Shown here in pieces: positions 9,657-18,043 of a stretch of 64,000 nt of DNA. The notes beneath the pieces were generated by a model. It did no database searches, had not been told where the DNA came from, and was given only the letters and a program-made list of their open reading frames with translations. Location of the stretch: positions 59,471 through 123,470 of the forward strand of contig NZ_PSNW01000013.1 in assembly GCF_002930645.1 (NCBI RefSeq). The letters are read 5' to 3'. This DNA comes from Solimonas fluminis. GTDB lineage: Bacteria; Pseudomonadota; Gammaproteobacteria; Nevskiales; Nevskiaceae. The stretch's first letter is position 1; the number at the start of each line of letters is the position of its first letter. A program made the translations under genes and the position numbers.

Positions 9657-10175
9657 TCACGCCGGATTCTCCTCGTTCTGCTGGTACTGGCCGCTGCGCG
9701 CGACCGGAGGATCCGCAGGCACGCAGCGCATGCGGGCATTGGCCAGGGTGATCCCGCGCACCATCACCTGCCGCCGGGCTTCCACGACGAAGCCATGGCG
9801 GGCGAAGAAGGGTTCCGCGGTGAGACTGACATCGGCGAACAGGACGCCGATGCGGCGGCGTGCCGCTTCGGCCAGCAGGTGACGCATCAGGGCACTGCCT
9901 ACGCCCTGGCCGGTGTGCCCGCCGGCGACGAAGAACTGGTCGATGTAGCCGGAGTCCTGCAGGTCGGCGTAGCCGGCGATGCGGCCTTCGACCTCGGCGA
10001 CAAAGGGCCGGTTGCCCCGGATGCGATTGCTCCACCAGTCGTGGTCGTATTCGCGCGGCGCCCAGGCGTCCAGTTGTTCCGCCGAGTAGTTTCGTTTCGC
10101 GCGCTGGTGCACCGAGGAGTGGAAGACCTCGCGCAATGCCCCCTCTTCACCGGGACGATAGGCGCGGATCAGCAT
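9657..10175 (-). CDS. GNAT family N-acetyltransferase
   Basis: 172 residues. A single GNAT fold with an N-terminal IRAYRPGEEGALREVF start, a DQFFVAGGHTGQGVGSALM segment (the acetyl-CoA pyrophosphate loop is normally Q/R-x-x-G-x-G/A, here GHTGQGVGS near residues 85-93), and a C-terminal FFARHGFVVE motif. It resembles the YafP-like subgroup; the acceptor substrate is unknown. The last 20 residues are polar and probably unstructured. The 208 bp between it and the TonB-domain gene hold nothing I can assign. Confidence 0.82.
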   Translation of the reverse strand: MLIRAYRPGEEGALREVFHSSVHQRAKRNYSAEQLDAWAPREYDHDWWSNRIRGNRPFVAEVEGRIAGYADLQDSGYIDQFFVAGGHTGQGVGSALMRHLLAEAARRRIGVLFADVSLTAEPFFARHGFVVEARRQVMVRGITLANARMRCVPADPPVARSGQYQQNEENPA

Positions 10176-10189
10176 GGCCGGTCCCTTGC

Positions 10190-10816
10190 CTAGGGCGGCG
10201 GAAGGCCGTCGAAGAAATCGACCTTGCCGGTTTCCAGGGAGTACTCGGCGCCCACCACCAGAAGGCCATCGTTGCGGACCAGGCTCTCCAGGATCTCCGA
10301 GCCCTGCCGCAACTGGCTGACGGACACCCGCACGTTGGCGCGCACGGCCTCGCGCAGCAGTGCCGTGCGGTCCTGGCGCAGCGGCGAATCCATCAGCGGC
10401 GAGACAGACGGACGGATGCGATCGACGATGGTGCGCAGGTTGAGCGACTGCGTGCTCTCCGGGCGGGTGAGTTCGTCCACCGTCGCTTCCACGGCGCCGC
10501 AGCAGGTGTGCCCCAGTACCACCACCAGCCGCGTGCGGAACTTGGCTGCGGCGAACTCCACGCTGCCGATCTGCGTCGGCGCCACGATGTTGCCCGCCAC
10601 GCGGATCACGAAAAGATCGCCCAGGCCCTGGTCGAAGACGATCTCCGCCGGCACCCGCGAATCCGAGCAGCCGAGGATGATCGCGAAGGGTTCCTGGCCA
10701 TTGGCCAGCTGGTTGCGCCTCGCGGCCTCCGCGGCCGCATCCATGCTGCGGTCGCCGCAGACGAAGCGGTGGTTGCCTTCCTGCAGGCGTCTCAGGGCTT
10801 CCCTGGCGTCGATCAA
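10190..10816 (-). CDS. can: Beta-class carbonic anhydrase
   Basis: 208 residues. It interconverts CO2 and bicarbonate in the cytoplasm. The zinc ligands of the beta class are visible: CSDSRVPAE (Cys and Asp, near residues 50-58) and the His-x-x-Cys in LGHTCCGAV (near residues 101-109). The start codon is TTG at 10816, preceded by GGAG ten bases upstream; the reading begins IDAREALRRLQEGNHRF, as in the family. It follows the VOC gene on the same strand with a six-base gap and probably shares its transcript. Confidence 0.93.
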   Translation of the reverse strand: MIDAREALRRLQEGNHRFVCGDRSMDAAAEAARRNQLANGQEPFAIILGCSDSRVPAEIVFDQGLGDLFVIRVAGNIVAPTQIGSVEFAAAKFRTRLVVVLGHTCCGAVEATVDELTRPESTQSLNLRTIVDRIRPSVSPLMDSPLRQDRTALLREAVRANVRVSVSQLRQGSEILESLVRNDGLLVVGAEYSLETGKVDFFDGLPPP

Positions 10817-10822
10817 GTCTGT

Positions 10823-11227
10823 CTACTCCGCAATTTCGTCATAACCCCGCCCGAGGAACTGCAGGAAGCAGTAGCCATGCCCGAACGGATCGGCCATCAG
10901 CGCCAGTCGCCCCCATGCATGCGTGGAAACCGGTTGCTCCAGCGCAGCGCCGGCTTCCAGGGCCGTCGCCACCGCGGCATCGATGTCTGCGGTGACGAAG
11001 TCCAGGTGAACCGGCGTCCAGTGGCGGCCGTAGCGCCGCGTTTCGCCCATGGTACCCGAAGCGGGGGACCCGGCCGGTTTCTGAAGCAGCCAGATCGGCG
11101 TCGGGCCGCCCAGCATTTCCAGGCTGCCATCGCCCAGGCGGCGCCCAGGCTTCAGGCCGAAGACCCGCGAATAGAAGCGCTCGGCCCTGCCGAGGTCGTC
11201 GACATCGAGGTTGACCAGGAAGTCCAT
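10823..11227 (-). CDS. VOC (glyoxalase/bleomycin resistance) family protein
   Basis: 134 residues, one vicinal-oxygen-chelate module made of two paired beta-alpha-beta-beta-beta units: an FLVNLDVDDLGRAERFYSRVF opening and VHLDFVTADIDAAVATALEAG in the second unit, ending with MADPFGHGYCFLQF. Possible metal ligands include the His of VHLDF. Substrate unknown. The ATG at 11227 has GGAGG just upstream; an earlier ATG at 11275 lacks a site and would add a non-conserved tail. Confidence 0.82.
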   Translation of the reverse strand: MDFLVNLDVDDLGRAERFYSRVFGLKPGRRLGDGSLEMLGGPTPIWLLQKPAGSPASGTMGETRRYGRHWTPVHLDFVTADIDAAVATALEAGAALEQPVSTHAWGRLALMADPFGHGYCFLQFLGRGYDEIAE

Positions 11228-11314
11228 GCATGCCTCCGGCACCGGCATCCCTGCGGCGCGGGGGACATCTTGCACGAGCGCGGCGGCGGAGGAAACCGCC
11301 GTGCGCGGTGCCGC

Positions 11315-12061
11315 TTACGGGACCGAGGACTCCAGCGAGCCGGCGCCTTGCGACGGGTCGCCGAACACGTCGCGGAAGCAGCACCAGGTGGAGGCCATCA
11401 GGATCGGCGTCAGTACCAGCAGGCCCAGGCCCAGGGGGATCATCGCCACCAGGGCCAGGACCATGGCGACGATGCCGTAGACCGCCAGGGCGCCGAGGTT
11501 GGCCGTGCCGGCGGCGAAGCTGAGCTTGAGCGCCTCCACCACCTTGGCGCCGCGGAACACCACCAGCCCCGGCGCGAACCAGGTGGCCAGCGAGAAGACC
11601 ACGATCATCGCCAGCATCAGCAGGCCCGTGACGATGGTGCCGATGCCGAAACTCAGGTCCTGCATGTCGCCGGACATGACGGCCGTGCCGAAGGCCAGGA
11701 TCATCATCAGTGCCACCGCCAGGCCCATGACGATGGCGATCAGCAGGTAGGCCACGCCGAGCATCAGCAGGGGCTCGCGCAGCGGCGCCTTGAAGCCGGA
11801 GAGGAGGCTGTCGAGGCTCAGCGGGCGACCCTGGCTTTGCTCGCGGGCGCCCAGCAGGACGCCGCCGAGCACCATCGCCATGCAGAGGTTGATGGCCAGC
11901 GAGCCGATCACCGGGATCAGCGACAGCAGCATCGCCGCCACCACCCAGAGCACCAGGATGCCGATCCACAGCAGCGGCGCCTGCTTGAACAGCGCGAAGC
12001 CATCGGAGATCCAGGCCAGGCCGCGGCCGGCGGAAACCTTGCGGAAAGCAGCGTCGGACAT
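11315..12061 (-). CDS. BPSS1780-type integral membrane protein
   Basis: 248 residues with about five to six hydrophobic helices (near 28-50, 53-70, 98-125, 137-165, 190-225). The N-terminal VSAGRGLAWISDGFALFKQ motif, in which a short amphipathic helix precedes the first membrane span, is typical of the BPSS1780 family of bacterial membrane proteins of unknown function. The C-terminus is TWCCFRDVFG followed by a short polar tail. No partner or transporter motif was recognised. Confidence 0.72.
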   Translation of the reverse strand: MSDAAFRKVSAGRGLAWISDGFALFKQAPLLWIGILVLWVVAAMLLSLIPVIGSLAINLCMAMVLGGVLLGAREQSQGRPLSLDSLLSGFKAPLREPLLMLGVAYLLIAIVMGLAVALMMILAFGTAVMSGDMQDLSFGIGTIVTGLLMLAMIVVFSLATWFAPGLVVFRGAKVVEALKLSFAAGTANLGALAVYGIVAMVLALVAMIPLGLGLLVLTPILMASTWCCFRDVFGDPSQGAGSLESSVP

Positions 12062-12145
12062 GGTCGATTCCCTGACTCGTTGTGGTGTGTCCGCATGCTA
12101 CGCCATGCCGGGTGACGCGCAAGCGACAAGCGGGAAGCCGTTCAC

Positions 12146-12181
12146 AAAAAAAGGGGGCGCGGCATCGCCGCGCCCCCTTTT
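12146..12181 (-). terminator. Strong Rho-independent terminator
   Basis: A 14-bp stem (AAAGGGGGCGCGGC with its complement, loop at 12164-12166) is flanked by A and T runs, so it can work in both directions. It sits 14 bp beyond the stop of the acyl-CoA dehydrogenase gene and upstream of the BPSS1780-type gene, ending the former transcript. Confidence 0.9.
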
Positions 12182-12194
12182 GGGTGCCCCTGGA

Positions 12195-13328
12195 TCAGCG
12201 TCCGACCAGCGAACGCGCAATCACTTCCTTCATGATTTCCGAGGTGCCGCCGTAGATGCGCTGGATGCGCGCATCGGCCCAGTAGCGCGAGATCGGGTAC
12301 TCGGCCATGAAGCCGTAGCCGCCGAACAGCTGCAGGCAGGCGTCGGTGACGCGGCCCTCCATCTCGGTGGTGGCGAGCTTGATCATCGCCGCGGTCGGAA
12401 CGTCGAGCTTCTGGTCGGCGTACTGCGCCACGCACTTCTCGGTGAAGGCGCGATGCACCTCGATGTCGGTCTTGATCTTGGCCAGCTCGAAGCGGGTGTT
12501 CTGGAAGCTGGCGATGGTCTGGCCGAAGGCCTTGCGCGTGGTGACGTACTCGATGGTCTTCTCCATCGCGCCCTGGGCGTGGCCGATGGCGCTGACCGCC
12601 AGCACCAGGCGCTCGCGCGGCAGTTCGTCGATCAGGTGGCCGAAGCCGCCGCCGATGCGGCCCAGCACGGCGGAGGCCGGCAGGCGCACGTTGTCGAAGA
12701 ACAGTTCCGAGGTATCGGCCGAATGCAGGCCGATCTTCTCCAGGTTGCGGCCGCGCTTGAAGCCCGGCAGGTCGGTATCCACGGTGAACAGCGTGGTGCC
12801 CTTGCCGCCGGCCTTGGGATCGGTCTTGGCGGCCAGCACCACGACGCCGGCGTTCTGGCCGTTGGTGATGAAGGTCTTGGAGCCGTTGAGGACGTAGGTG
12901 TCGCCCTCCAGCAGGGCGCTGGTCTTCATGCCCTGCAGGTCGGAGCCGGCGCCAGGTTCGGTCATGCCGATGGCGCCGATGCATTCGCCGGAAGCCATGC
13001 GCGGCAGGTACTTGCGCTTCTGCTCCTCGGTGCCCAGGTGCAGGATGTAGGGCGCGGCGATGTCGGAGTGCACGGTGAGGTTCGAGGCCAGCGCCAGGAA
13101 GCCCATGCGCGCCGCTTCCTCCACGATCACGCAGGAGAACTCGAAGGGGGCGCCGATGCCGCCGTACTCCTCCGGCTGGTCCACGCACAGCAGGCCGGCC
13201 TCGCCCATCTTCAGGTAGAGGGACTTGGGCAGGATGCCGTCCTTCTCCCACTTCTCGTAGTGCGGTTCGACCTCGTCGGCGAAGAAGCGGCGGACGTTGT
13301 CGCGGAACAGCTCCAGTTCATTGCTCAC
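12195..13328 (-). CDS. Acyl-CoA dehydrogenase
   Basis: 377 residues, full length for this FAD enzyme, which introduces the alpha-beta double bond in acyl-CoA. The family signatures are present: [17 protein letters not shown] (FAD/substrate loop, near residue 120) and [36 protein letters not shown] at the C-terminus (given here as consecutive motifs GGYGFM, RYWADAR and YGGTSEI). The catalytic Glu is expected in the last motif region. A GTG at 13328 with AGGAAAC upstream fits best; a TTG further up is in frame but less likely. It is a single gene ended by a strong terminator; the preferred chain length is not evident. Confidence 0.93.
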   Translation of the reverse strand: MSNELELFRDNVRRFFADEVEPHYEKWEKDGILPKSLYLKMGEAGLLCVDQPEEYGGIGAPFEFSCVIVEEAARMGFLALASNLTVHSDIAAPYILHLGTEEQKRKYLPRMASGECIGAIGMTEPGAGSDLQGMKTSALLEGDTYVLNGSKTFITNGQNAGVVVLAAKTDPKAGGKGTTLFTVDTDLPGFKRGRNLEKIGLHSADTSELFFDNVRLPASAVLGRIGGGFGHLIDELPRERLVLAVSAIGHAQGAMEKTIEYVTTRKAFGQTIASFQNTRFELAKIKTDIEVHRAFTEKCVAQYADQKLDVPTAAMIKLATTEMEGRVTDACLQLFGGYGFMAEYPISRYWADARIQRIYGGTSEIMKEVIARSLVGR

Positions 13329-13364
13329 GGTGTTTCCTGTACTCAAGGGTGAATGGAATCGGGA

Positions 13365-13847
13365 TCAGGGGCAGGTCCTGCGCTTCATCGGGAAGCTCAG
13401 GCCCATCGGGCGGCCTTCGCTGGTGCCCTCCAGGCGCATGGTCAGCTTGTCGGGCGCGGCGTATTCGTAGGAGATCTTGCGCGGGAAGGGGCGGTCCGGG
13501 TTCTCGAACACCACGCGATTGGCCGCGACGCCCACCGAGTTGTAGCGGCTCTCCTCGCCGCCGTACTGCTGCGAGGTGAAGTCGAATCCGCCGCCGCCGC
13601 TGGTGACCAGGCGCATGAAGTCCCACTCGCGGGTATAGCCCTCGCCGATGCGGCGCGACAGGCCCTGCATGCTGTTGCCGGTGGGCGTGGTCCACTGTTC
13701 CTCGTAGACGCCGTCGGCGGTGTCGAAGCCCCAGCAGCCGCTCAGCCACTTGAACTGGGTGACGCGCAGGGCTTCTTCCTCCGCGGGCTTGGCGGCCAGC
13801 GCGGGCAGGGACATCAGGCTCAGGCTCAGCAGCAGGATCTTGCGCAT
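13365..13847 (-). CDS. DUF6265 family secreted protein
   Basis: 160 residues. Signal peptide 1-18 (ends LPALA), then the DUF6265-type pattern FKWLSGCWGF near residue 33, YEEQWTTPTGNSMQGLSRR, and a repeated beta-strand layout suggesting a small lipocalin-like barrel. Three Cys are present, two in the mature part. It is periplasmic or surface-exposed; function unknown. It follows the Na+/H+ antiporter gene on the same strand by 17 bp and is probably co-transcribed with it. Confidence 0.75.
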   Translation of the reverse strand: MRKILLLSLSLMSLPALAAKPAEEEALRVTQFKWLSGCWGFDTADGVYEEQWTTPTGNSMQGLSRRIGEGYTREWDFMRLVTSGGGGFDFTSQQYGGEESRYNSVGVAANRVVFENPDRPFPRKISYEYAAPDKLTMRLEGTSEGRPMGLSFPMKRRTCP

Positions 13848-13864
13848 GGCGGCTCTCGGGCGGT

Positions 13865-15499
13865 TCAGCGGTAGCGCGATTCGAGCAGGTCGATCTCGCG
13901 CACCAGCTTTCTGGAAATCTCGTCGGAAATCATCCGGTTCCGGGCCAGCGCGAAGATCGCCTCGCGCTCCGCCTGCAGGGCGGCCAGGCGCAGGGCGCGT
14001 TCCGCCTTGTCGGCCAGCCGCAGCTGCGCCGGGTCGGTGCCGGTGGGGACGACATCATGCAGCCGCTTCTGGTACAGCGCCAGCAGCCGTGCCGCGGCGC
14101 TGGCGTAGGCCTCGGCCTCGCCGACCTCGGTGGGCAGCTCGCGCTGGGCCCGTTCGATGGCCCGGACCGCCTTGCGCGCGGCGGCCATGCGGGCATGGTC
14201 TTCTTCCTGGTGCTCGGTCGATTCGGGCGGCAGCTCCAGCCCCTGCAGGACCCGGGGCAGCACCAGGCTCGCCATGACCAGCGACAGCAGGATCACCGCC
14301 GCCGCCAGGAAGACCACCAGGTCCCGGGCCGGGAAGGGGCTGCCGTCCGGCAGCAGCAGGGGCAGGGTCAGCACGCCTGCCAGGGTGATGGCGCCGCGCA
14401 CGCCGGCCAGCGACATCGCGGCCACCAGGCGCCAGTGCGGCCGCTCCGGGCGTTCGCCACGCTGCCGCGCCCTCAGCAGGCTCCAGTGCAGCGAACCCCA
14501 GACCCAGGCCAGGCGCAGGAGGGCCAGGCCCGCGCTGATCGCCAGTGCGTAGATCGCCAGCCACCAGGGGTCGAGGTGTCCGGCTTCCTGCACCGAGTCC
14601 GCGGCGTCGCGCAGGATGCCGGGCAACTGCTCGCCGAGCAGCACGAACATGATGCCGTTGAGGGCGAACTGCACGGTGTCCCAGACGGCCGCCCGCTGTA
14701 CCCGGGTGGTGGGCAGCGCGCGGCCGCTGAGCTCTACACGGCTCATGGTGATGCCGGCCGCCACGGCGGCGAGGATGCCGGAGGCCTCCAGGTGCTCGGC
14801 CAGCAGGTAGGCGCCGAAGGGTGTCAGCAGGCTGACCAGGATCGGCGAGCCGCTCTCCTCGCCGACGTGGCGCGACAGCCAGTTCTGCGCCCGCGAGATG
14901 CCCAGGGTGACGAGCACGCCGATGGCCAGGCCGGCCAGCGCCAGCCACAGGAAGGTCAGGGAGGCGGAGGCCAGCGAGAAGCCGCCGGTCATCGCCGCGG
15001 CCACCGCGAAGCGGAAGCAGACCAGGCCCGAGGCATCGTTGAGCAGCGACTCGCCTTCCAGGATGTGCATGATCCGCTTGGGGATCGGCGCGCGCGCCGC
15101 GATCGACGAAACCGCCACCGGGTCGGTGGGCGAGATGATCGCCGCCAGCGCGAAGGCCACCGGCAAGGGAATCGTGGGAATCAGCCAGTGGATCATGAAG
15201 CCGGCGCCGACCACGGTGAACAGCACCAGGCCCAGGGCCAGCTGCAGGATCACCCCGCGGTCGCGGAACAGGCCGCTCTTGGGAATGCGCCAGCCGTCCA
15301 GGAACAGCAGCGGCGGCAGGAACAGCAGGAAGAACACCTCGGGGTTCAGCACCACGCCCTGGTTGAACACCCCGGAAATCACGGCGCCCAGGCCGATCTG
15401 CACCAGCGGCAGGGGCAGTGAGAAGGGCAGCAGGCGCACGAGGTAGCCGCTGGCGAGCACCGCCAGCAACATTGCCAGGACGACTTCTATCGACTGCAT
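13865..15499 (-). CDS. Na+/H+ antiporter, CPA1 (NhaP/NhaK-like) family
   Basis: 544 residues. About 12 membrane helices in the first 410 residues followed by a cytoplasmic helical tail. Key CPA1 features: FFLLFLPPLLFLDGW near residue 56, the SPTDPVAVSSI ion-binding helix (Asp in the TDP motif, near 120-130), EGESLLNDASGLVCFRF (ND pair near 155), and a GVRGAITLAG helix near 365. It exchanges cytoplasmic cations for protons. The tail (about 430-544) is rich in Arg/Glu/Ala helix and may be regulatory. The 30-bp gap to aguB suggests one transcript with the agmatine genes. Confidence 0.9.
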   Translation of the reverse strand: MQSIEVVLAMLLAVLASGYLVRLLPFSLPLPLVQIGLGAVISGVFNQGVVLNPEVFFLLFLPPLLFLDGWRIPKSGLFRDRGVILQLALGLVLFTVVGAGFMIHWLIPTIPLPVAFALAAIISPTDPVAVSSIAARAPIPKRIMHILEGESLLNDASGLVCFRFAVAAAMTGGFSLASASLTFLWLALAGLAIGVLVTLGISRAQNWLSRHVGEESGSPILVSLLTPFGAYLLAEHLEASGILAAVAAGITMSRVELSGRALPTTRVQRAAVWDTVQFALNGIMFVLLGEQLPGILRDAADSVQEAGHLDPWWLAIYALAISAGLALLRLAWVWGSLHWSLLRARQRGERPERPHWRLVAAMSLAGVRGAITLAGVLTLPLLLPDGSPFPARDLVVFLAAAVILLSLVMASLVLPRVLQGLELPPESTEHQEEDHARMAAARKAVRAIERAQRELPTEVGEAEAYASAAARLLALYQKRLHDVVPTGTDPAQLRLADKAERALRLAALQAEREAIFALARNRMISDEISRKLVREIDLLESRYR

Positions 15500-15529
15500 G
15501 CCGCTCCGTCGCGGCCTGTCAGGGCCGCA

Positions 15530-16423
15530 TCAGCCAATGTAGCGCTTCACCAGGTCGCCGTAGGCGTCGATCCGGCGGTCGCGCAGGAAGGGCCACCAGC
15601 GGCGCACGTTCTCGCTGCGCGCCAGGTCCACGTCCACCACCAGCACCTCCGCCTCCTCACCGGCCTTGGCCAGGAACTCGCCCTGCGGTCCGGCGACGAA
15701 GCTGTGGCCCCAGAAGCGCGAGCCCGGCCACTGCCCCGTGGGGTCCGGCTCGAAACCGACGCGGTTGGCCACCAGCACCGGCAGGCCATTGGCCACCGCG
15801 TGGGCCCGCTGGATTGTGACCCAGGCATCGCGCTGGCGCCCCTGCTCTTCGATAGGGTCCTGCGGATTCCAGCCGATGGCGGTGGGGTAGAGCAGCAGGT
15901 CGGCGCCGGCCAGCGCCATCAGGCGCGCGCCCTCGGGATACCACTGGTCCCAGCAGACCAGCACGCCGAGCTTGCCGACGCTGGTCTGGATCGGCGTGAA
16001 TCCAAGGTCACCGGGGGTGAAGTAGTACTTCTCGTAGTAGCCCGGGTCGTCCGGGATGTGCATCTTGCGGTAGGTGCCCGCGATCTGCCGGCTGCGGTCG
16101 AAGACGACGGCGGTGTTGTGGTACAGGCCCGGCGCGCGCTTCTCGAACAGCGAGGTCACCAGCACGATCCCCAGCTCCTCGGCCAGCGCGCCGAACTGCG
16201 CGGTGGACGGGCCGGGGATGGTCTCGGCCAGGTCGAACAGCCTGGTGTCCTCGTGCTGGCAGAAGTACAGGCCGGTGTGCAGTTCCTGCAGCAGCACCAG
16301 CTGCGCGCCGCGTGCGGCGGCCTCGCGGATGCCCTGCTCGGTGGTCTTCACGGTGGGCTCGCGTTCGCCGCTGCAGCTCTGCTGCACCAGGCCGACGCGG
16401 AGAGTCTGGGTCTTGGCGGTCAT
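15530..16423 (-). CDS. aguB: N-carbamoylputrescine amidase
   Basis: 297 residues, nitrilase superfamily. It hydrolyses N-carbamoylputrescine to putrescine, CO2 and ammonia. The Glu-Lys-Cys triad is visible: Glu in LLQELHTGLYF (near residue 47), Lys in YRKMHIPDDPGYYEKYYF, and Cys in GVLVCWDQWYPEGARLM. The ISO of aguB next to aguA on one strand is the standard agmatine-to-putrescine route. GAACAGGAG upstream of the ATG is a good ribosome binding site, 25 bases after the aguA stop. Confidence 0.95.
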   Translation of the reverse strand: MTAKTQTLRVGLVQQSCSGEREPTVKTTEQGIREAAARGAQLVLLQELHTGLYFCQHEDTRLFDLAETIPGPSTAQFGALAEELGIVLVTSLFEKRAPGLYHNTAVVFDRSRQIAGTYRKMHIPDDPGYYEKYYFTPGDLGFTPIQTSVGKLGVLVCWDQWYPEGARLMALAGADLLLYPTAIGWNPQDPIEEQGRQRDAWVTIQRAHAVANGLPVLVANRVGFEPDPTGQWPGSRFWGHSFVAGPQGEFLAKAGEEAEVLVVDVDLARSENVRRWWPFLRDRRIDAYGDLVKRYIG

Positions 16424-16448
16424 CGGGGGCTCCTGTTCAGGCGGCGCT

Positions 16449-17471
16449 TCAGGCCGCGGCGGAGGGAATCTGCATGGTCACGCAATGCAGGCTGCCGTAC
16501 TGGTGGATCAGGGTGCGGCAATCCACGCCGATCACCTCGCGCCCCGGGAAGCAGGGCACCAGGCGGCGCAGGGCCTCGGCATCGGTCTCCACGCCATAGG
16601 TCGGCACCAGTACGGCACCGTTCATGATCAGGAAGTTCGGATAGCCGGCCGGCAGGCGCTTGCCGGTCTCGTCGAAGATCGCTGTCGGCAGCGGCAGCGG
16701 CACCAGCCGGTAGGGCTCGCCGTTGGCCTGGCGCAGGGCCTGGAGTTCCGCCTCCATGGCCTTCAGGTCCTCGTAGTGCGCGTCCGAGGCATCGTCGCAG
16801 GCCTGGTAGGCGATGGTGGAGGCGTCGCAGAAGCGGGCGATGGTGTCGATGTGGCCGTCGGTGTCGTCGCCCAGCAGGTCGCCATGCTTCAGCCACAGCA
16901 CGCGCCCCAGGCCGAACCAGGCCTTGAGCTTGGCCTCGATGTGGGCCTTGTCGAATGCGGGATTGCGAGTCGGCGCCAGCAGGCAGCGCTCGGTGGTCAG
17001 CAGCGTGCCCTGGCCGTCGCTTTCGATGCCGCCGCCTTCCAGTACGAAGCCGATCGACTCCACCAGCGTGTTCCAGGCCCCCTTGCGGGCGAGCTGCTGC
17101 GTCACCTCGTTGTCCAGGGTGGCGTCGAACTTGCCGCCCCAGCCGTTGAAGACGAAGTCCAGGTGGATGGGCTTGCCGTTGCGGAATACGGTGATCGGAC
17201 CATGGTCGCGGGCCCAGACGTCGTCCGCCGGCACCGCGTACAGGCGCAGGCGCGCGCCCGGGCAGCCCGCAGCCAGCAGGCGCGCGCGCAGGCCTTCCAC
17301 GTCCTCGCCGCAGGCCACGATCAGGTCCTGGAAGCGGGTGATGGCCGCGGCCAGGCGCAGGAAATTGTCCTCCACCGCCTCGAAGCGCTCGGCGAAATCG
17401 CCGTCCGGGCGCGGCCAGGTCAGCTGCACGGCGGATTGCGGGGCCCACTCGGCGGGCAGGATCACGGACAT
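16449..17471 (-). CDS. aguA: Agmatine deiminase
   Basis: 340 residues, porphyromonas-type peptidyl-arginine deiminase fold. It converts agmatine to N-carbamoylputrescine. Family motifs include WARDHGPI (near residue 85-92), NGWGGKF, VLEGGGIESDGQGTLLTTE, the DTDGHIDTIARF segment, and the catalytic Cys in YGSLHCVTMQIP at the C-terminus. Two Met codons are possible; the second (17471) has GGAG at proper spacing, while for the first (17477) the site is too close. The product feeds the amidase encoded next. Confidence 0.95.
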   Translation of the reverse strand: MSVILPAEWAPQSAVQLTWPRPDGDFAERFEAVEDNFLRLAAAITRFQDLIVACGEDVEGLRARLLAAGCPGARLRLYAVPADDVWARDHGPITVFRNGKPIHLDFVFNGWGGKFDATLDNEVTQQLARKGAWNTLVESIGFVLEGGGIESDGQGTLLTTERCLLAPTRNPAFDKAHIEAKLKAWFGLGRVLWLKHGDLLGDDTDGHIDTIARFCDASTIAYQACDDASDAHYEDLKAMEAELQALRQANGEPYRLVPLPLPTAIFDETGKRLPAGYPNFLIMNGAVLVPTYGVETDAEALRRLVPCFPGREVIGVDCRTLIHQYGSLHCVTMQIPSAAA

Positions 17472-17488
17472 CGGCATCTCCAGAACGA

Positions 17489-17513
17489 GAAAGGGGCGCT
17501 TGCGCGCCCCCTT
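17489..17513 (-). terminator. Probable terminator after the small secreted protein gene
   Basis: GC-rich hairpin (AAGGGGCGC with GCGCCCCCTT, short TTGC-type loop) between the gene at 17538-17873 and aguA. On the minus strand it is followed by CTTTCTCG, a weak T tract, so termination may be partial and allow read-through into aguA. Confidence 0.5.
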
Positions 17514-17537
17514 GGTACGGTACAGCGGCCCGCGATT

Positions 17538-17873
17538 CTAGGGGCTCGCGGGTTGCAATTCATCCTTGTTCTGTATCGGCATCGGCACGCCCTTGACCAC
17601 CACGTCGATTACCGTGCTGCGTTCGAAGAACACCGAGAAGGCCGGGTAGTCCCAGCGCGTGATCGGCGGGTGCTTGGCGGAGCCGCCGCCCTTGGCCGGG
17701 TGCTTGGTGGAAGGTTCGCCGAACTGCTGGCTGACCGTGGCCATGGAGCTGCCGCGAGCCGGCACGCTGACCGTGGCAGCCGAGGCACTCTCCGGCATTG
17801 CCAGCACGTCGGCCTGGGCGGCACCGGCGAAGGCGCCGAGCGCAACTGCGAAAGCAAGCAAAGTTGTGCGCAT
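17538..17873 (-). CDS. Small secreted protein, unknown function
   Basis: 111 residues. Signal peptide 1-21 (ends AAQA). The mature part has a VSVPARGSSMATVSQQFGEPSTK opening (short motif GSSMATVSQQFGEP) that resembles the start of BamE/SmpA-like folds, then THPAKGGGSAKHPPIT and WDYPAFSVFFERSTVIDVVV. Proteins with this outline occur in gammaproteobacteria as uncharacterised periplasmic proteins. It has its own promoter-like sequence at 17903-17930. Confidence 0.7.
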   Translation of the reverse strand: MRTTLLAFAVALGAFAGAAQADVLAMPESASAATVSVPARGSSMATVSQQFGEPSTKHPAKGGGSAKHPPITRWDYPAFSVFFERSTVIDVVVKGVPMPIQNKDELQPASP

Positions 17874-17902
17874 AACTCACTGACCCCGATCAGTTTTGCC
17901 GC

Positions 17903-17930
17903 ACTATAGCACCCTGCGGGATGGCGGCAA
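17903..17930 (-). promoter_or_regulatory. Candidate sigma-70 promoter for the small secreted protein gene
   Basis: On the minus strand: TTGCCG (17930-17925), a 16-bp spacer, then TATAGT (17908-17903). The start codon lies 30 bp downstream of the -10. It matches consensus at 4 of 6 and 5 of 6 positions. Confidence 0.5.
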
Positions 17931-18043
17931 CAGATGGCCGGCCCGCGAACCCTCCGCAGGGAACGCCGCGGTGCCGGCGCGGTCTGCCAAGCTGCCGGCC
18001 GGACGGCGTCCATGCTGTAATACCGGGGCCAGAAGACCCAGAA